Positions 1-10,900 of a DNA stretch of 64,000 nt are shown piece after piece; within the stretch, counting starts at the first letter, position 1, and every line of letters begins with the position of its first letter. Both the position numbers and the translations under genes were made by a program. The notes under the pieces are model-generated. The model was not told where the DNA came from. It saw only the letters and a program-made list of their open reading frames with translations, and ran no database searches. Source of the DNA: CAZHOV01 sp964534315 (GTDB lineage Bacteria > Bacteroidota > Bacteroidia > Chitinophagales > Saprospiraceae); contig CAZHOV010000005.1 in assembly GCA_964534315.1 (NCBI GenBank), positions 10,875 to 74,874 of the forward strand, in the 5' to 3' direction.

Positions 1-2
1 AA

Positions 3-104
3 ATAAAAGAAGCAAGAAATAAGCGATACACATTCAAACTAACCGTTCAAGAAGAACCGGTCCGTTCTGTTGAGGAAGTTCAAGAACAGCTGGTAGCCCT
101 TTAG
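3..104 (+). CDS. C-terminal end of an unidentified gene (partial)
   Basis: An open frame enters from the left edge and runs 33 codons to a TAG stop at 102-104. It is followed within ten bases by a strong inverted repeat that looks like a transcription end. The peptide is charged, with a Glu/Val/Gln-rich end (VEEVQEQLVAL), and shows no recognisable motif. It is called a gene tail because it is the only frame open at the edge and because of the hairpin behind it. The product cannot be named from this fragment. Confidence 0.5.
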   Translation: MKEARNKRYTFKLTVQEEPVRSVEEVQEQLVAL

Positions 105-112
105 CATTTTTT

Positions 113-160
113 CACCGCAGAGATCCAGAGAGCATACTAAAACGCTGGATCTCTGTGGTG
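113..160. terminator. Inverted repeat, probable terminator
   Basis: The arm at 113-128 pairs with the arm at 145-160 over 16 bases with one G-T wobble, around a 16-base loop. It lies right after the stop at 104 and before the WG-repeat gene. A T tract precedes it on the plus strand but none of note follows, so it may act as a processing or stability hairpin rather than a classical intrinsic terminator. Its arm wording (GCAGAG, CTCTG) resembles the GCAAAG/GCAGAG dispersed repeats elsewhere in the window. Confidence 0.5.
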
Positions 161-200
161 TCTTGTTACTATTCCAAACCTCTTTATAATCTTATTCTTC

Positions 201-3200
201 ATGCGAATCCCTGCGCTGTTTTTATTCCTGGGGTTTACGCTCTCTTTATCTGCCCAGGTCACTTACCTCTACCCCGTAAAGGTTGATCATAAATGGGGAT
301 ATATTGATAAGTACGGACGCACCATCATCGAACCTCAATATGATGCTATTGGCGATCGCGACCTCAATTGGTTTGGCAGAAATGATCCCTCTCCTTATCG
401 CCTGGTAGAAGTGAACGGCAAATTGGGGCTACTCAACCAGCACCGCGAGGAAGTCCTCCCTCCTCAATATGGTCCTATCCGCCCCCTTAGCGATCAACTG
501 TTCGTTATACAAGCTGACACTGCTTTAACTATCGTCAACCGCTCCGGCCAACAAAGTGTAGAGGAACATTTCGAATCGATACAATTGCTGGATACCGTTA
601 CCGGACAGTTTTGTAAGCTGAAAAAGAAAGGGCTCTGGGGCGTTTATAATCTGAAGAAAGGGACCGTTATTCCACACCTCTATTTGGATATCCAATGGCA
701 GTTCGTTAATCATCAATCCTTTTTTAAAGTAAAAACAGGGGAGAGCCCCTGGGGAATGGTTGATGAAAACCATGAAAGCATCTTACCCCTCAAATATTTA
801 GATATTAAAGCCATCAGTCCTGACTATTTTGCCACCACTGATGATTTTTATTCCTGGACAATAAGAGATCGAAAGAACCAACAGATCATTCCCGGAAGGT
901 GGACGGATTTCGAGCAGCTCAATCCGCATTTTATCCGTCTGACTAACGATTTAGGGCAACGTGTCTTGTTCAGTTGCCTGCAAAAAGATACGGTCAGTTT
1001 TAGCTCTGATTACACGAATTTTGCCCCTTTTAATGATCGCTGGATAATCTGTAGCAGAAGGACCAGCCAGGGGTTGCTCGATTCCGCAGGTAATGAAGTA
1101 ATCCCCCCTTCCTACCTTCGCATTCAACCTCTAAATGACTCCATTGTTGGTGTCATGCAGGTGGGCTGGGGGCTCCATAAAATTGGCCAGGGGTTGGTCT
1201 TGCCCTGCCAGTATGATTCTATCGGCAGGTTTGAAGGAAGATTTTGTAAAGTCAAAAAAAATGGATTATATGGCGTGCTTGATACCCAGATGCGTGAAAT
1301 GATCCCTCCCGCTTTTGACCGCCTTTTACTCGTTGATACCCTTGTTAAAGCCTATAATGGCGACTCGTTGAATATTTTCTCCGTCTCTCAAACTGGTGAG
1401 GTTGCCCTGATGAAAGAAGTAGCCAACGTGCGTACGTTGAGAGTAGGCTTCCAACAAAAAAACTACCAGGAAGCCACTCCTTTAACCAAACGAGGCGGCA
1501 GGGTCTTTGGCATCCTGGACGACGAGCCTTCCCCCTTTACCCATCAAAAAGATACACTCTGGAATTGGGATTACGTACCGGAGATTGAACGATGGGGCTT
1601 GAACGGACCATCCAAACATCTACCTCCCACCTTCCTGAATGCGCTATTCCTGGAGCGAGCAAAAAGAAGCCTCGTCTTTACCGATCAGGAATTCACCCCT
1701 GTGCCTCAATCAGCACTATCGCTATTCCGCGTAGATACGTTTTATCATTTTGCCCTATTCAGCCACCATACCGGCGAATTTCTCACACCTTTTAATATGA
1801 TCGGCCTTCGGGGCAAAGACTTTAATAATAATTTCCCCTATGCAGTATTTATTGATGCCCGCGGAAAGATGGGGCTGATCAGTGAAGCGGGGGAACAACC
1901 AACTCAGCCTGACGGTCAGCCACTTCGATTTACTTATATTGGAGACTTTCACAATGGAAGAGCCCGTTTTTGCAAAGGAGGAGAATTAGCGATCGTTGAA
2001 AAATTTAAAGAGAAAAAAAGGAGTATTGGAGAGGTACGAAATTTTGTCCTCCAATTCGGGATGACCGCAGTCAACAACTTTGGACGACAGAGCGATAAGG
2101 AATTATTCATTAAAGCCCAAAAAGACGAAAGGCTGGAATGGGGATACATTGACCATCACGGCAATATCGTTATCGAACCTCAATTTAGCCATGCGGAAGA
2201 TTTTGAAGAAGGGCAAGCCGTTAATCAAAAAGGGACATTATGGGGTGTTATCGATACTTCAGGAGCAGTTGTCATGCCTTTCAAATACCTTAGTATCCTT
2301 TCCTTTTTCGAGCATTGGCGGGTAGGTAAAAAATCGCCCACCCGGCTCCTCTTTAACCCCAATGGATACGAACGGATCATCGCCCTTTATCAGCAGCAAG
2401 GTAGTTTCGTAGAAGGCCGGTGCCGGGTGATGATGGATAGCCTATGGGGCTATATCGATGAAGAAGGGAAAGAGGTGATTCCCTGCCAATATAAAGAAGC
2501 GCGCAATTTTTCAGAAGGGCTGGCAGCTGTCCGTAAGGATGACCAGTGGTTTTTTATCGATCCGTCTGGAGCAGTCACGATCGACCTAAATGCCACCTTT
2601 GGCCCCACAACCTCAGTGGGCGATTTTAGCGACGGGCTTGCCTGGTATAAATCGGGTAGCTATTATGGATTCATCAATAAAAAAGGCAAGCAAACCATCG
2701 CTACCGACTTTACCAAGGTATTTGGATTCAAGCATGGCATTGCCCGGGCCGTTTACAATGGAAAAACCGGATTGATCGACACCACCGGCAACTGGATCCT
2801 GAAACCTCAACGGTTCGAATATATCCGAGATTTTAATCAATGGGGGGTAGCCGAGGCCCGGGAGAAATTTAAAGGAAAGCGCTGTCTGATCAATTCTAAA
2901 GGGAAGGTCCTGACCGATTTGAAATATGACCACATTGGCCCCTTTGAAGAAGGATTTGCCCAGATAAGCGATGGAAAACTATTTGGACTGATCAATCGAC
3001 AGGGTGAAGAGGTGCTTCCCATCCAATACGAAGCTATCGGTCCCGTTTCGGAAGGAATAGTCAATGTCCGTCTTCCCCGACGGACTACCTGGTTTTTTGT
3101 AGACACCTTGGGAAAGAAAGCTTTTGAAGGCAACTTTGAATGGGTAGAGCCCTTTCAGTTTGGCTACGCCATGGTGCAGGTCCACCACCTCGATCCCAAC

Positions 3201-3689
3201 AGTCGATTTGTGCTCAATCGTAAAGGGAAACCGCTCTATTTCAAAAAAGACCACCGGTTTGAATTTTATGAAAACGGCATCTTCGGCCTTTCTGATCCAG
3301 AAGGGGTCTGGATCAATAAAAAACAATTGAATTATTATTATGCCGATGCGCGCGGGAATATGCTTTTTGATCGTTATTTTGAAAAAATTGAGCCTTTTAA
3401 AGGAGATGTAGCATTGGTGAGAAATAATTACCGGTGGGGAATGCTCAATCGAAATGGCTTATTCGTTATGCCATCTAAATACCCTTTTGTAACTATGCGG
3501 GAAAACGGAGAAACCATTGTCAATCTGCCTGTCAAATTGGGAGTGATGGACAAAGAGGGAAAAACCGTTTTGCCCCTGGCCTTCGATCGCATCCAACTTA
3601 TGCAGGGCAATATTTACCGGGTCGAACTAGGCGAAAAAATTGGTTATGCCAATAGCGACGGGGAGTGGATCTGGGAAATGCGCAATTAG
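201..3689 (+). CDS. Large secreted WG-repeat protein
   Basis: This 1162-residue protein starts with a signal peptide (residues 1-19, ending LSLSAQ). The rest is made of WG beta-repeats: units such as WGYIDKYGRTIIEPQYD, WGVIDTSGAVVMPFKY and WGYIDEEGKEVIPCQY recur about every 45-55 residues along the whole chain. No enzymatic domain is visible. WG (KWG) repeats are common in Bacteroidota exported proteins, where the molecular role is mostly unknown; binding or scaffolding is the usual guess. No T9SS sorting domain or lipobox is seen, so a periplasmic location is most likely. The stop codon overlaps by three bases the stop of the convergent TonB-barrel fragment. Family assignment is firm; function is not known. 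Confidence 0.9.
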   Translation: MRIPALFLFLGFTLSLSAQVTYLYPVKVDHKWGYIDKYGRTIIEPQYDAIGDRDLNWFGRNDPSPYRLVEVNGKLGLLNQHREEVLPPQYGPIRPLSDQLFVIQADTALTIVNRSGQQSVEEHFESIQLLDTVTGQFCKLKKKGLWGVYNLKKGTVIPHLYLDIQWQFVNHQSFFKVKTGESPWGMVDENHESILPLKYLDIKAISPDYFATTDDFYSWTIRDRKNQQIIPGRWTDFEQLNPHFIRLTNDLGQRVLFSCLQKDTVSFSSDYTNFAPFNDRWIICSRRTSQGLLDSAGNEVIPPSYLRIQPLNDSIVGVMQVGWGLHKIGQGLVLPCQYDSIGRFEGRFCKVKKNGLYGVLDTQMREMIPPAFDRLLLVDTLVKAYNGDSLNIFSVSQTGEVALMKEVANVRTLRVGFQQKNYQEATPLTKRGGRVFGILDDEPSPFTHQKDTLWNWDYVPEIERWGLNGPSKHLPPTFLNALFLERAKRSLVFTDQEFTPVPQSALSLFRVDTFYHFALFSHHTGEFLTPFNMIGLRGKDFNNNFPYAVFIDARGKMGLISEAGEQPTQPDGQPLRFTYIGDFHNGRARFCKGGELAIVEKFKEKKRSIGEVRNFVLQFGMTAVNNFGRQSDKELFIKAQKDERLEWGYIDHHGNIVIEPQFSHAEDFEEGQAVNQKGTLWGVIDTSGAVVMPFKYLSILSFFEHWRVGKKSPTRLLFNPNGYERIIALYQQQGSFVEGRCRVMMDSLWGYIDEEGKEVIPCQYKEARNFSEGLAAVRKDDQWFFIDPSGAVTIDLNATFGPTTSVGDFSDGLAWYKSGSYYGFINKKGKQTIATDFTKVFGFKHGIARAVYNGKTGLIDTTGNWILKPQRFEYIRDFNQWGVAEAREKFKGKRCLINSKGKVLTDLKYDHIGPFEEGFAQISDGKLFGLINRQGEEVLPIQYEAIGPVSEGIVNVRLPRRTTWFFVDTLGKKAFEGNFEWVEPFQFGYAMVQVHHLDPNSRFVLNRKGKPLYFKKDHRFEFYENGIFGLSDPEGVWINKKQLNYYYADARGNMLFDRYFEKIEPFKGDVALVRNNYRWGMLNRNGLFVMPSKYPFVTMRENGETIVNLPVKLGVMDKEGKTVLPLAFDRIQLMQGNIYRVELGEKIGYANSDGEWIWEMRN

Positions 3690-5185
3690 GAGCGCCAGGT
3701 AAGGTTGATCCCGCCATAATAATTCCTCGGATTACCGGGATAATAATACCTTGGAGCATTACCCCCAAAGCTCGAAGCATTGATCAAAATCATAGAGGCA
3801 TATTTTTCATTGAACAGGTTTTGTATGCCTGCAAAAAGGTTCAATCGTAACTTTTTTGAAATATTTTTTTCATAACCTAACTTGATATTCATAAGATGGT
3901 AGCTGTCCGTAAATAGGCTATTATCATCACGGATAGGAAAGGCATCCACCCATTGAAAGTTCAGCGTGCCGTAGAATCCGAACTTATTCGTATAGTCTAT
4001 CCCCACGTTTAGATGATGTGGCGGGGTTCCAGTCAATTGATTACCAGAATAATCACCATCCGCATCCTGAAAATCAACAAACTCATAATCATTAAAAGAA
4101 TAACTCAGGTAGGTCTTTAATTGTGGAGTTCCCTTTAGCCAATCATATTCCAGAAATATTTCTATTCCCCGATGCCTGGTCTGGCCGGCATTGATACCAA
4201 TAAATTGATCCTCCGCCGCTCTCCGGGTAATTAATAAATCCCTCACCATCATTTGGTAAAATGACACTTCAAATAATACGCTTTCGAATAATTGACCCCG
4301 GGCACCTAATTCAATATTCCAAACGGTTTCAGGCTGGATATCGGGATTGATCGTCCCATCGGGGTTTAGGGTTTCCATGACTGTAGGAGGAGAAAAACCA
4401 TGACTAACGGAAGTAAAAACCGAAACAGATTGAGAAAAGCTGTAGCTAAGGCCAAGCCTCGGAGATAAGGTGGTGTTGAACGTATAATTGCCGGAAAAGT
4501 CAATGCTATCTTGGGTAAACAGATCCGTATAATCGTAAGACGTATTGTTCAAATTTAGCCCAGTTAGTAGGGTAAGTTGGTTATTGACCGCCCAATTACT
4601 TTGGGCAAAAAGGTTGTAATATCGCCGGTTTTCTTCATTATTGGTTAACAACCTCCCTGGAACGCCTCCATTGGTCTCAAAGGTTTGCCAGGCATAATCC
4701 TCATTCACCCATTCGATCCCAAGTGCTAATAAAGGAAAATCCAGTTGTTGCTGATCCGTTGCAACCAGATTGAAGGTACTGCGAAATCCGGTCATCAGGG
4801 TCTCTTCATCCAGGATATTGAAAGGCCTTGATTCGTAGGCATTTCTGAAAGAAGTAAAAAGGGTGGTTTTATTCTGGATCTCAAATTGATCGATCGAGGC
4901 AAGCCGAAATTGATGCGAAGCTCCTACCATGATCTTTTGATAATCTTCAAATCCCTCTACCGATTGCCAATTAGGAGCGGCCCGCTCCGGAGTTTCAATA
5001 TAGTCTTCCCGATTTAAAGAACTTGGAATAAAGGCTTTGACGTCTACCAAATTAGTAAAAAAAGAAGCCTGAGCCGACTCACCCAATTGGAACTTCCCCA
5101 AAATCATTCCTCCTTTGCGCTCATACTTACTATTATCTCTGAACCCATCTGATTGGGTGTAATTCATATTTGCTGACAGTCCCAC
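3686..5185 (-). pseudogene. TonB-dependent receptor, beta-barrel part only
   Basis: About 500 residues match the C-terminal beta-barrel of a TonB-dependent outer-membrane receptor. They include NMNYTQSDGFRDN, SPRLGLSYSFS, a VSHGFSPPTVMETLNPDG segment followed by QPETVWNIELGARG, a barrel strand with GIEIFLEYDW, and the closing strand YYGGINLTWRS. The plug domain and N-terminus are missing from this frame. The start of a plug (LNRVPGIY) lies just upstream in another frame, and the two frames meet at an ATATATAT run near 5203-5212. About 130 residues of the plug appear deleted, with a frame change. No promoter or signal peptide directly precedes it, so it is very unlikely to make a working receptor. 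The original substrate cannot be told. Confidence 0.8.
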
Positions 5186-5919
5186 GGTACCTGGTTCATT
5201 TTGGTAACGATATATATCCCGGGCACCCTGTTTAATACAGGGGTGATGATCACTTCATCATCCCGTTGCAGCATGGTGGCGTTTATTTTCAGATGAGGAA
5301 CAGGTAGATCGATAATCAGAGGTGAGCTTACTACGGTTAATTCGTCCAGAGACTCTCCCGGCACCAAGAATATTTTCAGCGTGGTATCCTGAGCAAATTC
5401 CCCTTTTTCCGGTTCGTACCCGAGGTAAGTAAAGCGGAGTGTAGCCGGGGTGTTTCTAGCTTGCAGTTCAAAAAATCCGGTTGAATCCGTATAAACGCCC
5501 GGGTTTAACTCTTTCCCTTTGAAGGTACCATCCCACCCTCCGTCAATGGTATTTGGCTTCACATCCCTGCCTTCAAAAACTTTTTCACCCCACCTGTTAT
5601 ATATCTGAAATGATCGAATAGTAAATACATCAACTCCACCATAAATAATAAAATAATCATTAGCTCCGTCTGCATTTGGTGAAAATATATTCGGTACGTA
5701 AATCGTAGAGTCCGCCCGCGCTCCGCAATCATCCGGATCGGCTAAACGGACTTCGCGCCGCACCAAACTGTCACATCCGTTGCTTGCTGCATATACCTCA
5801 TCATAAATTCCTACCTCATTTGGATCACAAGTCGTTTCCCAAATTAAAAACGTTGGACTTTCTAGTAATTCAACCTCTAGTATTATTAGAGAATCACAGC
5901 CAGATTCATTTTGCAACAC
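5164..5919 (-). pseudogene. Chimera: CHU gliding C-terminal domain joined to TonB-receptor N-terminal domain
   Basis: The first half of this 251-residue frame is the end of a CHU-type secreted protein: SNGCDSLVRREV repeats, then the gliding-motility C-terminal domain with YVPNIFSPNADGANDYF, IYNRWGEKVFEG and WDGTFKGKELNPGVY. At the GVY the sequence switches without a frame change to the carboxypeptidase-D-like extension of a TonB receptor (TDSTGFFELQ, LRFTYLGYEP, LDELTVVSSP) and the start of its plug (VLNRVPGIY), then ends out of frame. Normal CHU domains continue as GVYVY..., and receptor extensions normally begin ...VYTDSTG, so the join sits in a shared GTTTAT. It is best explained as a deletion that fused two neighbouring genes. 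Confidence 0.75.
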
Positions 5920-6214
5920 CTCCTGTATTGGGGTTTACTTCCCAAACCAAATTGCCTCCTACTACATACATATCTCCATTTGGACAAATGGCAATATCTC
6001 CGGTACCGACGGAATTCCCAGTTCCTATTTCAAAAAAGGGACCCACCAGTGTAGAGGTACAGCTATTACCGCTAATGGTAAGGATTTCCAAACCATTGCT
6101 ACCGTTGTAATAGTATTGTTGCGCCTGTAGATCAGAAAGAGAAATCAAAGAAATAAGGATAACATACTTAAGTATACAAGATTTAACTAATTGATCATGA
6201 ATGCAGCTTTTCAT
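5906..6214 (-). pseudogene. N-terminal fragment of a CHU-type secreted protein
   Basis: A 102-residue frame with a signal peptide (hydrophobic core VILISLISLSDLQAQ) and a beginning typical of Bacteroidota CHU-type proteins (YYNGSNGLEILTISG, DIAICPNGDMYVVGGNLVWEVNPNTGG). It stops at 5906 after a frame change, and the next frame resumes in the middle of a late repeat (LQNESGCDSL). The central body of the protein therefore appears to be deleted. The 14-base overlap of the two frames contains the join. It is probably the 5' end of the same ruined gene that continues in 5164-5919. Confidence 0.7.
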
Positions 6215-6392
6215 GGTAAGTGGGTATTGGATAATAAAAGTATAACCGAAACAACCGATTCCCCTTCTGGTTGCCCTTAATTTCCACTTTTGTCATAAAA
6301 TGGTCATACTTCAAACCGCTCCATGTTTAGCCCGGATAAAAATCTAGGATAGTTTGCAAGGTCGTTTTTTCGAAATTCGGAATAAACTGTAA

Positions 6393-6400
6393 TACATTTG
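6393..6400 (+). promoter_or_regulatory. Possible -7 promoter element (TACATTTG)
   Basis: A perfect match to the Bacteroidota -7 consensus TAnnTTTG lies 73 bases before the transporter start. No good -33 TTG is found at the usual spacing, so this is a weak call made by motif only. Confidence 0.35.
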
Positions 6401-6472
6401 GAAACTGTTGAAACTCTTCTTTTTTGTGGGGTTAAAAGTATTTATTTTTAACTTTTTTATAAAAATACAACC

Positions 6473-7912
6473 ATGAGTGATTCCAGAAGAGCTGCATTTA
6501 GTAAAATCCGAATGGATCGGGTAATTGAGTTTCAGGCGAAGATCATCTATTTCTTATCCTCCATCTTACTGGCGCTTTTTTTGACCGTCCAACTGGGAAG
6601 TAGCGATTTTTCGGAGACGCAGAACTACGTCATGTTCCTGTTATTCTTCTCCATTGGCTTATGGGTCACCGAGGCCATTCCTCCATTTGCTGTGGGTATT
6701 ATGATCATAGGATTTCTAGTATTCTTTCTGGGGAGTGATTACTTTAATGCGCAGCCGGAGAGTGTAAAAAAATATGTCAATACCTGGTCTGATAGTGTGA
6801 TGTGGTTGCTATTGGGCGGTTTTTTCCTGGCAGAAGGGTTAAAAAAAGTTGGTCTTGATAGTGACCTTTTCGTTTACACCCTAACGCGATTTGGTTCGGA
6901 GCCAACCCGTTTGCTTCTTGGGTTAATGTTGGCAACAGGTATTATTTCTATGATCATGTCCAATACGGCCACGACCGCTATGATGTTGGCCACGATTGCA
7001 CCGTTGATCAAAAAGCTGGGTAAAAGCAGTAATTACAGTAAGGCGTTATTGCTTGGGATAGCTTCCGCAGCCGCTATTGGCGGGATGGGAACGATAATTG
7101 GTTCTCCACCTAATGCCATAGCTGTCGGTTCTCTTGAAAATCTGGGAATAAAAATAAGCTTTACGGGGTGGATGATGTATGGGGTTCCTATGGCGCTGAT
7201 CATTCTTTTGGGATTTTGGTATGTGCTTACCCGAAAATATCCGCCAGAGTTAAAAGAGGTTGATCTAAGTTTTGTTATGGATCGCGAGGAAGAGACCTCT
7301 AAATCGGAAAGTGCTCAGGGAGAGACTAAGCTAAAGAAGCGAATTGTAATCATCGTAATGAGTTTGACCGCACTGCTGTGGTTAACGAATCAATGGCATG
7401 GCATCCCTGTGGCAGCGGTTTCTGGTATCCCCATTATTTTATTGACGATGGTGGGTATTATTACTTCTGATGATGTCCGCGCACTGCCTTGGGATACCCT
7501 TATGTTGGTGGCCGGCGGGTTATCTTTAGGTTTGGCTATTAAAGAAACGGGCCTAGCTGAATATTTCATCTCCAAGCTTACTAATTTCAATCTAAACTTT
7601 TATGTATTGGTTGTCATTTTCGGATTTATTACAGTCGTTTTTTCCAATGTGATGAGCAATACTGCTACGGCCACTATTTTGATCCCGCTGGCCAGCATCC
7701 TGGAGCCAGCCAATCAAATTGTATTACCTATAATTATAGGCCTATGTGCCTCCTGCGCCCTCTTTTTGCCGGTTTCTACGCCTCCTAATGCCATCGCTTT
7801 CAGTACCGGATATATTGATCAATCGGACTTTAGACTTGGCGGCATTGTTGTCGGGATTATCGGGCCGATCATTATTACGTTGTTTGTTCTTGTAGTTACT
7901 GCTTTCGTATAA
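6473..7912 (+). CDS. DASS/SLC13-family sodium:anion (dicarboxylate) symporter
   Basis: A 479-residue inner-membrane protein with about a dozen hydrophobic segments. Both hallmark SNT motifs of the divalent-anion:sodium symporter family are present, at residues 163-165 (SNTATTAMM) and 395-397 (SNTATATIL). Each is followed by its partner loop (GSPPNAIAVG and STPPNAIAFSTG). In VcINDY and NaCT these loops bind sodium and the carboxylate substrate. Likely substrates are C4-dicarboxylates, but sulfate or other anions are not excluded. Length is normal and the gene looks intact. It is a single-gene unit, convergent with the 2896-aa gene across a shared terminator hairpin. Confidence 0.92.
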   Translation: MSDSRRAAFSKIRMDRVIEFQAKIIYFLSSILLALFLTVQLGSSDFSETQNYVMFLLFFSIGLWVTEAIPPFAVGIMIIGFLVFFLGSDYFNAQPESVKKYVNTWSDSVMWLLLGGFFLAEGLKKVGLDSDLFVYTLTRFGSEPTRLLLGLMLATGIISMIMSNTATTAMMLATIAPLIKKLGKSSNYSKALLLGIASAAAIGGMGTIIGSPPNAIAVGSLENLGIKISFTGWMMYGVPMALIILLGFWYVLTRKYPPELKEVDLSFVMDREEETSKSESAQGETKLKKRIVIIVMSLTALLWLTNQWHGIPVAAVSGIPIILLTMVGIITSDDVRALPWDTLMLVAGGLSLGLAIKETGLAEYFISKLTNFNLNFYVLVVIFGFITVVFSNVMSNTATATILIPLASILEPANQIVLPIIIGLCASCALFLPVSTPPNAIAFSTGYIDQSDFRLGGIVVGIIGPIIITLFVLVVTAFV

Positions 7913-7944
7913 AAAAAGCCCCATCCACAAGGTGGATGAGGCTT
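7911..7944 (-). terminator. Terminator hairpin between convergent genes
   Basis: A 7-bp stem (7922-7928 with 7932-7938, loop AAG), one mismatch, then five more pairs. On the minus strand the stem is followed by seven T residues, so it works best as an intrinsic terminator for the giant gene ending at 7966. It may also stop plus-strand transcripts of the transporter, whose stop codon is directly before it. Confidence 0.8.
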
Positions 7945-7965
7945 CAACTATAGTCGATCTTCAAA

Positions 7966-10900
7966 TCATTCTATAATTAACATCTTCTTTGTTGCGGTAT
8001 TAGTAGGCGTTTCCAGCTGGTAATAGAGCATTCCGTTACCCGGAAGATCACTCTTATTAATGCTGATTGCGTTATATCCTTTAGCGTAATCTCCTTCAAT
8101 AACCCGAAGCAATTCCCCTCCAACGTTGTAAATCTTCAGTGTTGCTTTCGTTGCTTCCGGAAGATAGAATCCGATAAGGGTTTCATTTCTGAATGGGTTA
8201 GGCTGATTCTGGTAAAGTTCAAATCCATTACCAACTGTAACGCTTTCACGCTCCCCATCAAATCGAAGAGCTACGCCCATAATCTCTAAGTCTGTATTAT
8301 AAGCTTCTGCTTTTGTATATTCAGAAGAAACTTTTAGAGCTTCACTTAGCTTGGCGTCTTCTTTAACATTGAAGGTAAAGACAAACAATTCTTCACCATC
8401 ACTTAGATCTACCCCATTGGCATTCCAGCTTGTTGTAATGATACCTTCATCAATCTTGGCCAAACCAAAATTATTGACACTCAACCCGGTAAGTCCGGAA
8501 GCTTCTACATCAACAAATTCTAGTACCTCCTTATCAAAATTCAAGGTAAATTGATAACCTAAGACATTGTTGAAGTCACTAGCGTTGAAGGCCACTTTTA
8601 CCTGATTGTTCGCTCTTAGAGAACGATCAGTAATGGCAAAAGTAAGCTCTTCGTCGATGTTTCTGTTAGCCGTTTGATTATCCGTCAAATTATTTGGCAC
8701 CGCGCTACCGTCGATATCACCGATCTTAACCCCTATGAAATCATTGTCCAATACATCCTGGCTTAAATTATTAATATTTATAACCTCAGGATATGGTGGT
8801 ACGAATGGGTTAGTAGGATCTGGGAAGACATAACTTTGATCTACGAACCTCCAGGACTTATTATTCGGGAATTCGTTTATGATATAAAGGATCAGCTGTC
8901 TTAATTGAACGATATCGAACGTAGTAATTAACGCATCATTACTTGCATCGGCAGCAATCAGTTGATAAGGTGAATCCAATGGATCAACGCCAAGAATATG
9001 TTGACTGATCAGTACCAGGTCAAAAGTAGTTACCCCATTGATCGGATTGATATTCTTTTCCGGTTCGATGGTATAGTTATCGAATAGTTCCAAATCAAAG
9101 TTGAAAGCTCCATCGCCTACTGTCGTTTGAGAAGCGACAGGGGACGTGGATGCATCGCTAACCTGAACAAGTGCATTTCCAATACCTTCGAAGTCTTCCG
9201 TTTCGAGCATACCGGCAACTGTAGCGGTTGGAGCTTGAGGATCGCATACACCAGTCGGGTCTTGTACTTCTACAAACGTAGTGCAACGATCCTGGTTACC
9301 GGCTTCATCCGTTGCCCACAATTCGATCTGGAAAATACTATCTGATTGCAATAAACCACAATCTACTGTAAACAGCGTATCATTAACATCAGAAGAGAAG
9401 GAGAACAATAAATCTTCAAAAGCAGTACAGTTATCAAAACTGAATCCCTGGTCTTCGAAGAACAATGGTTCAAGAGTTATTTCTCCGCTATTTGGCATCA
9501 CTACAGTAGTGATGGAGTTAATACAAATAGGTGTTGGCAGCTTACAATCCTGAATAGTGAACAGATATTCACAAGTAGTGATGTTTCCGCAACCATCTTC
9601 AACTTTCCAGGTAATAAGGTGTGTACCGATCGGGTACTCACCACTCGCTTCATTTTCCTCATTATTCGGGAACGCTGCCGGGTTAAAATCAGAATCGAAA
9701 TCTACCGTGCCGTTGTTGAATGCATCAATCTTGTAGAAGTAGTTGAGATCTTCATCGTCCGTACAATCGTCAGTTGCTTCTAAAACCAGATCAGCCGGGA
9801 ATGGATCGCAATCTGCATCGAAACCGCAAATGGTTACGTCTTCACAAGTAGAGGTGATAATTGGAGCTTCAGATTCTAACACATTGATTTCCTGCAAATA
9901 GGTCCAGGTAGCATATCCTAACGGGAATGAAGGATCAGGCTGACACCAATCGACCACTTGCCATGTTCTGAGAACTTTAAAGCAACCAGGATCCTGGATA
10001 GAGAGCGTAATATCGCTGAAGGTTACGCCTATCAGATCACATACATCTTCGATAATTACCGGCTCAGAATCCAACTCTTCAGGAGTTAATCCTGCTCCGC
10101 AAGTAGTTAAGTCTATATCGCAAGGCCAGATGACCCCGTCGTTTGGATTCGGGTTGTTGCAGGTTTGATCGGTGATAAAGAATGGAGAGCTGTTCTCCAC
10201 GGTTATGATCTGAACACAAGAAACGGTATTGTCGGAAGCATCTGTTGCCGTAAATACTCTCGTAAACTGTCCTTCTCCGCAATTGTCGGTATCACCGCTT
10301 TGGTTAACCACAACCTCTGTAACTTCACAATTGTCAGAAACACCAGGATAGAAACCTATTTGCTCACCATTAAAGAATAATGGAGGCCCTGAATTTGGAT
10401 CCTGACTAGCTTCCTCTACGACATCGGGATCGAATTCCCAACAATCAAAGGTTTTATTTGGAGGACAAACCAGCGTTGGAGGTAATTTATCCTGTACCGT
10501 TACTTCTACCATACATTCGTTAAATCGACCAGTCGGGTCATTTTCATTGAATGTACCTACAATATCATAAACCCGAAGTCTCACCATAATGGTATTTCCG
10601 ACATCTTCACAATCAAAAGAAACACACTCTGTGAAGGGCACGTTGTTTGGATCATCCATCCGCTTAACTCTGTACGCAAGAATTTCACAATTATCGTAAC
10701 TACCATCATCAAAAGTTGGCCAGCAGATTTCCGCAGTTCCGTCCGATGTCAAGGAGACAACCGTTTCTTCGTCACAAATTGCAACTGGAGCGTCATCATC
10801 AACAACCTCCAACGCTACATCACATGTAGAAGTATTGCCGCATGGGTCTGTAGCAATGTAAGTGATGGTGTGTACACCTTTTGGAATGTTTGTTAACAGG

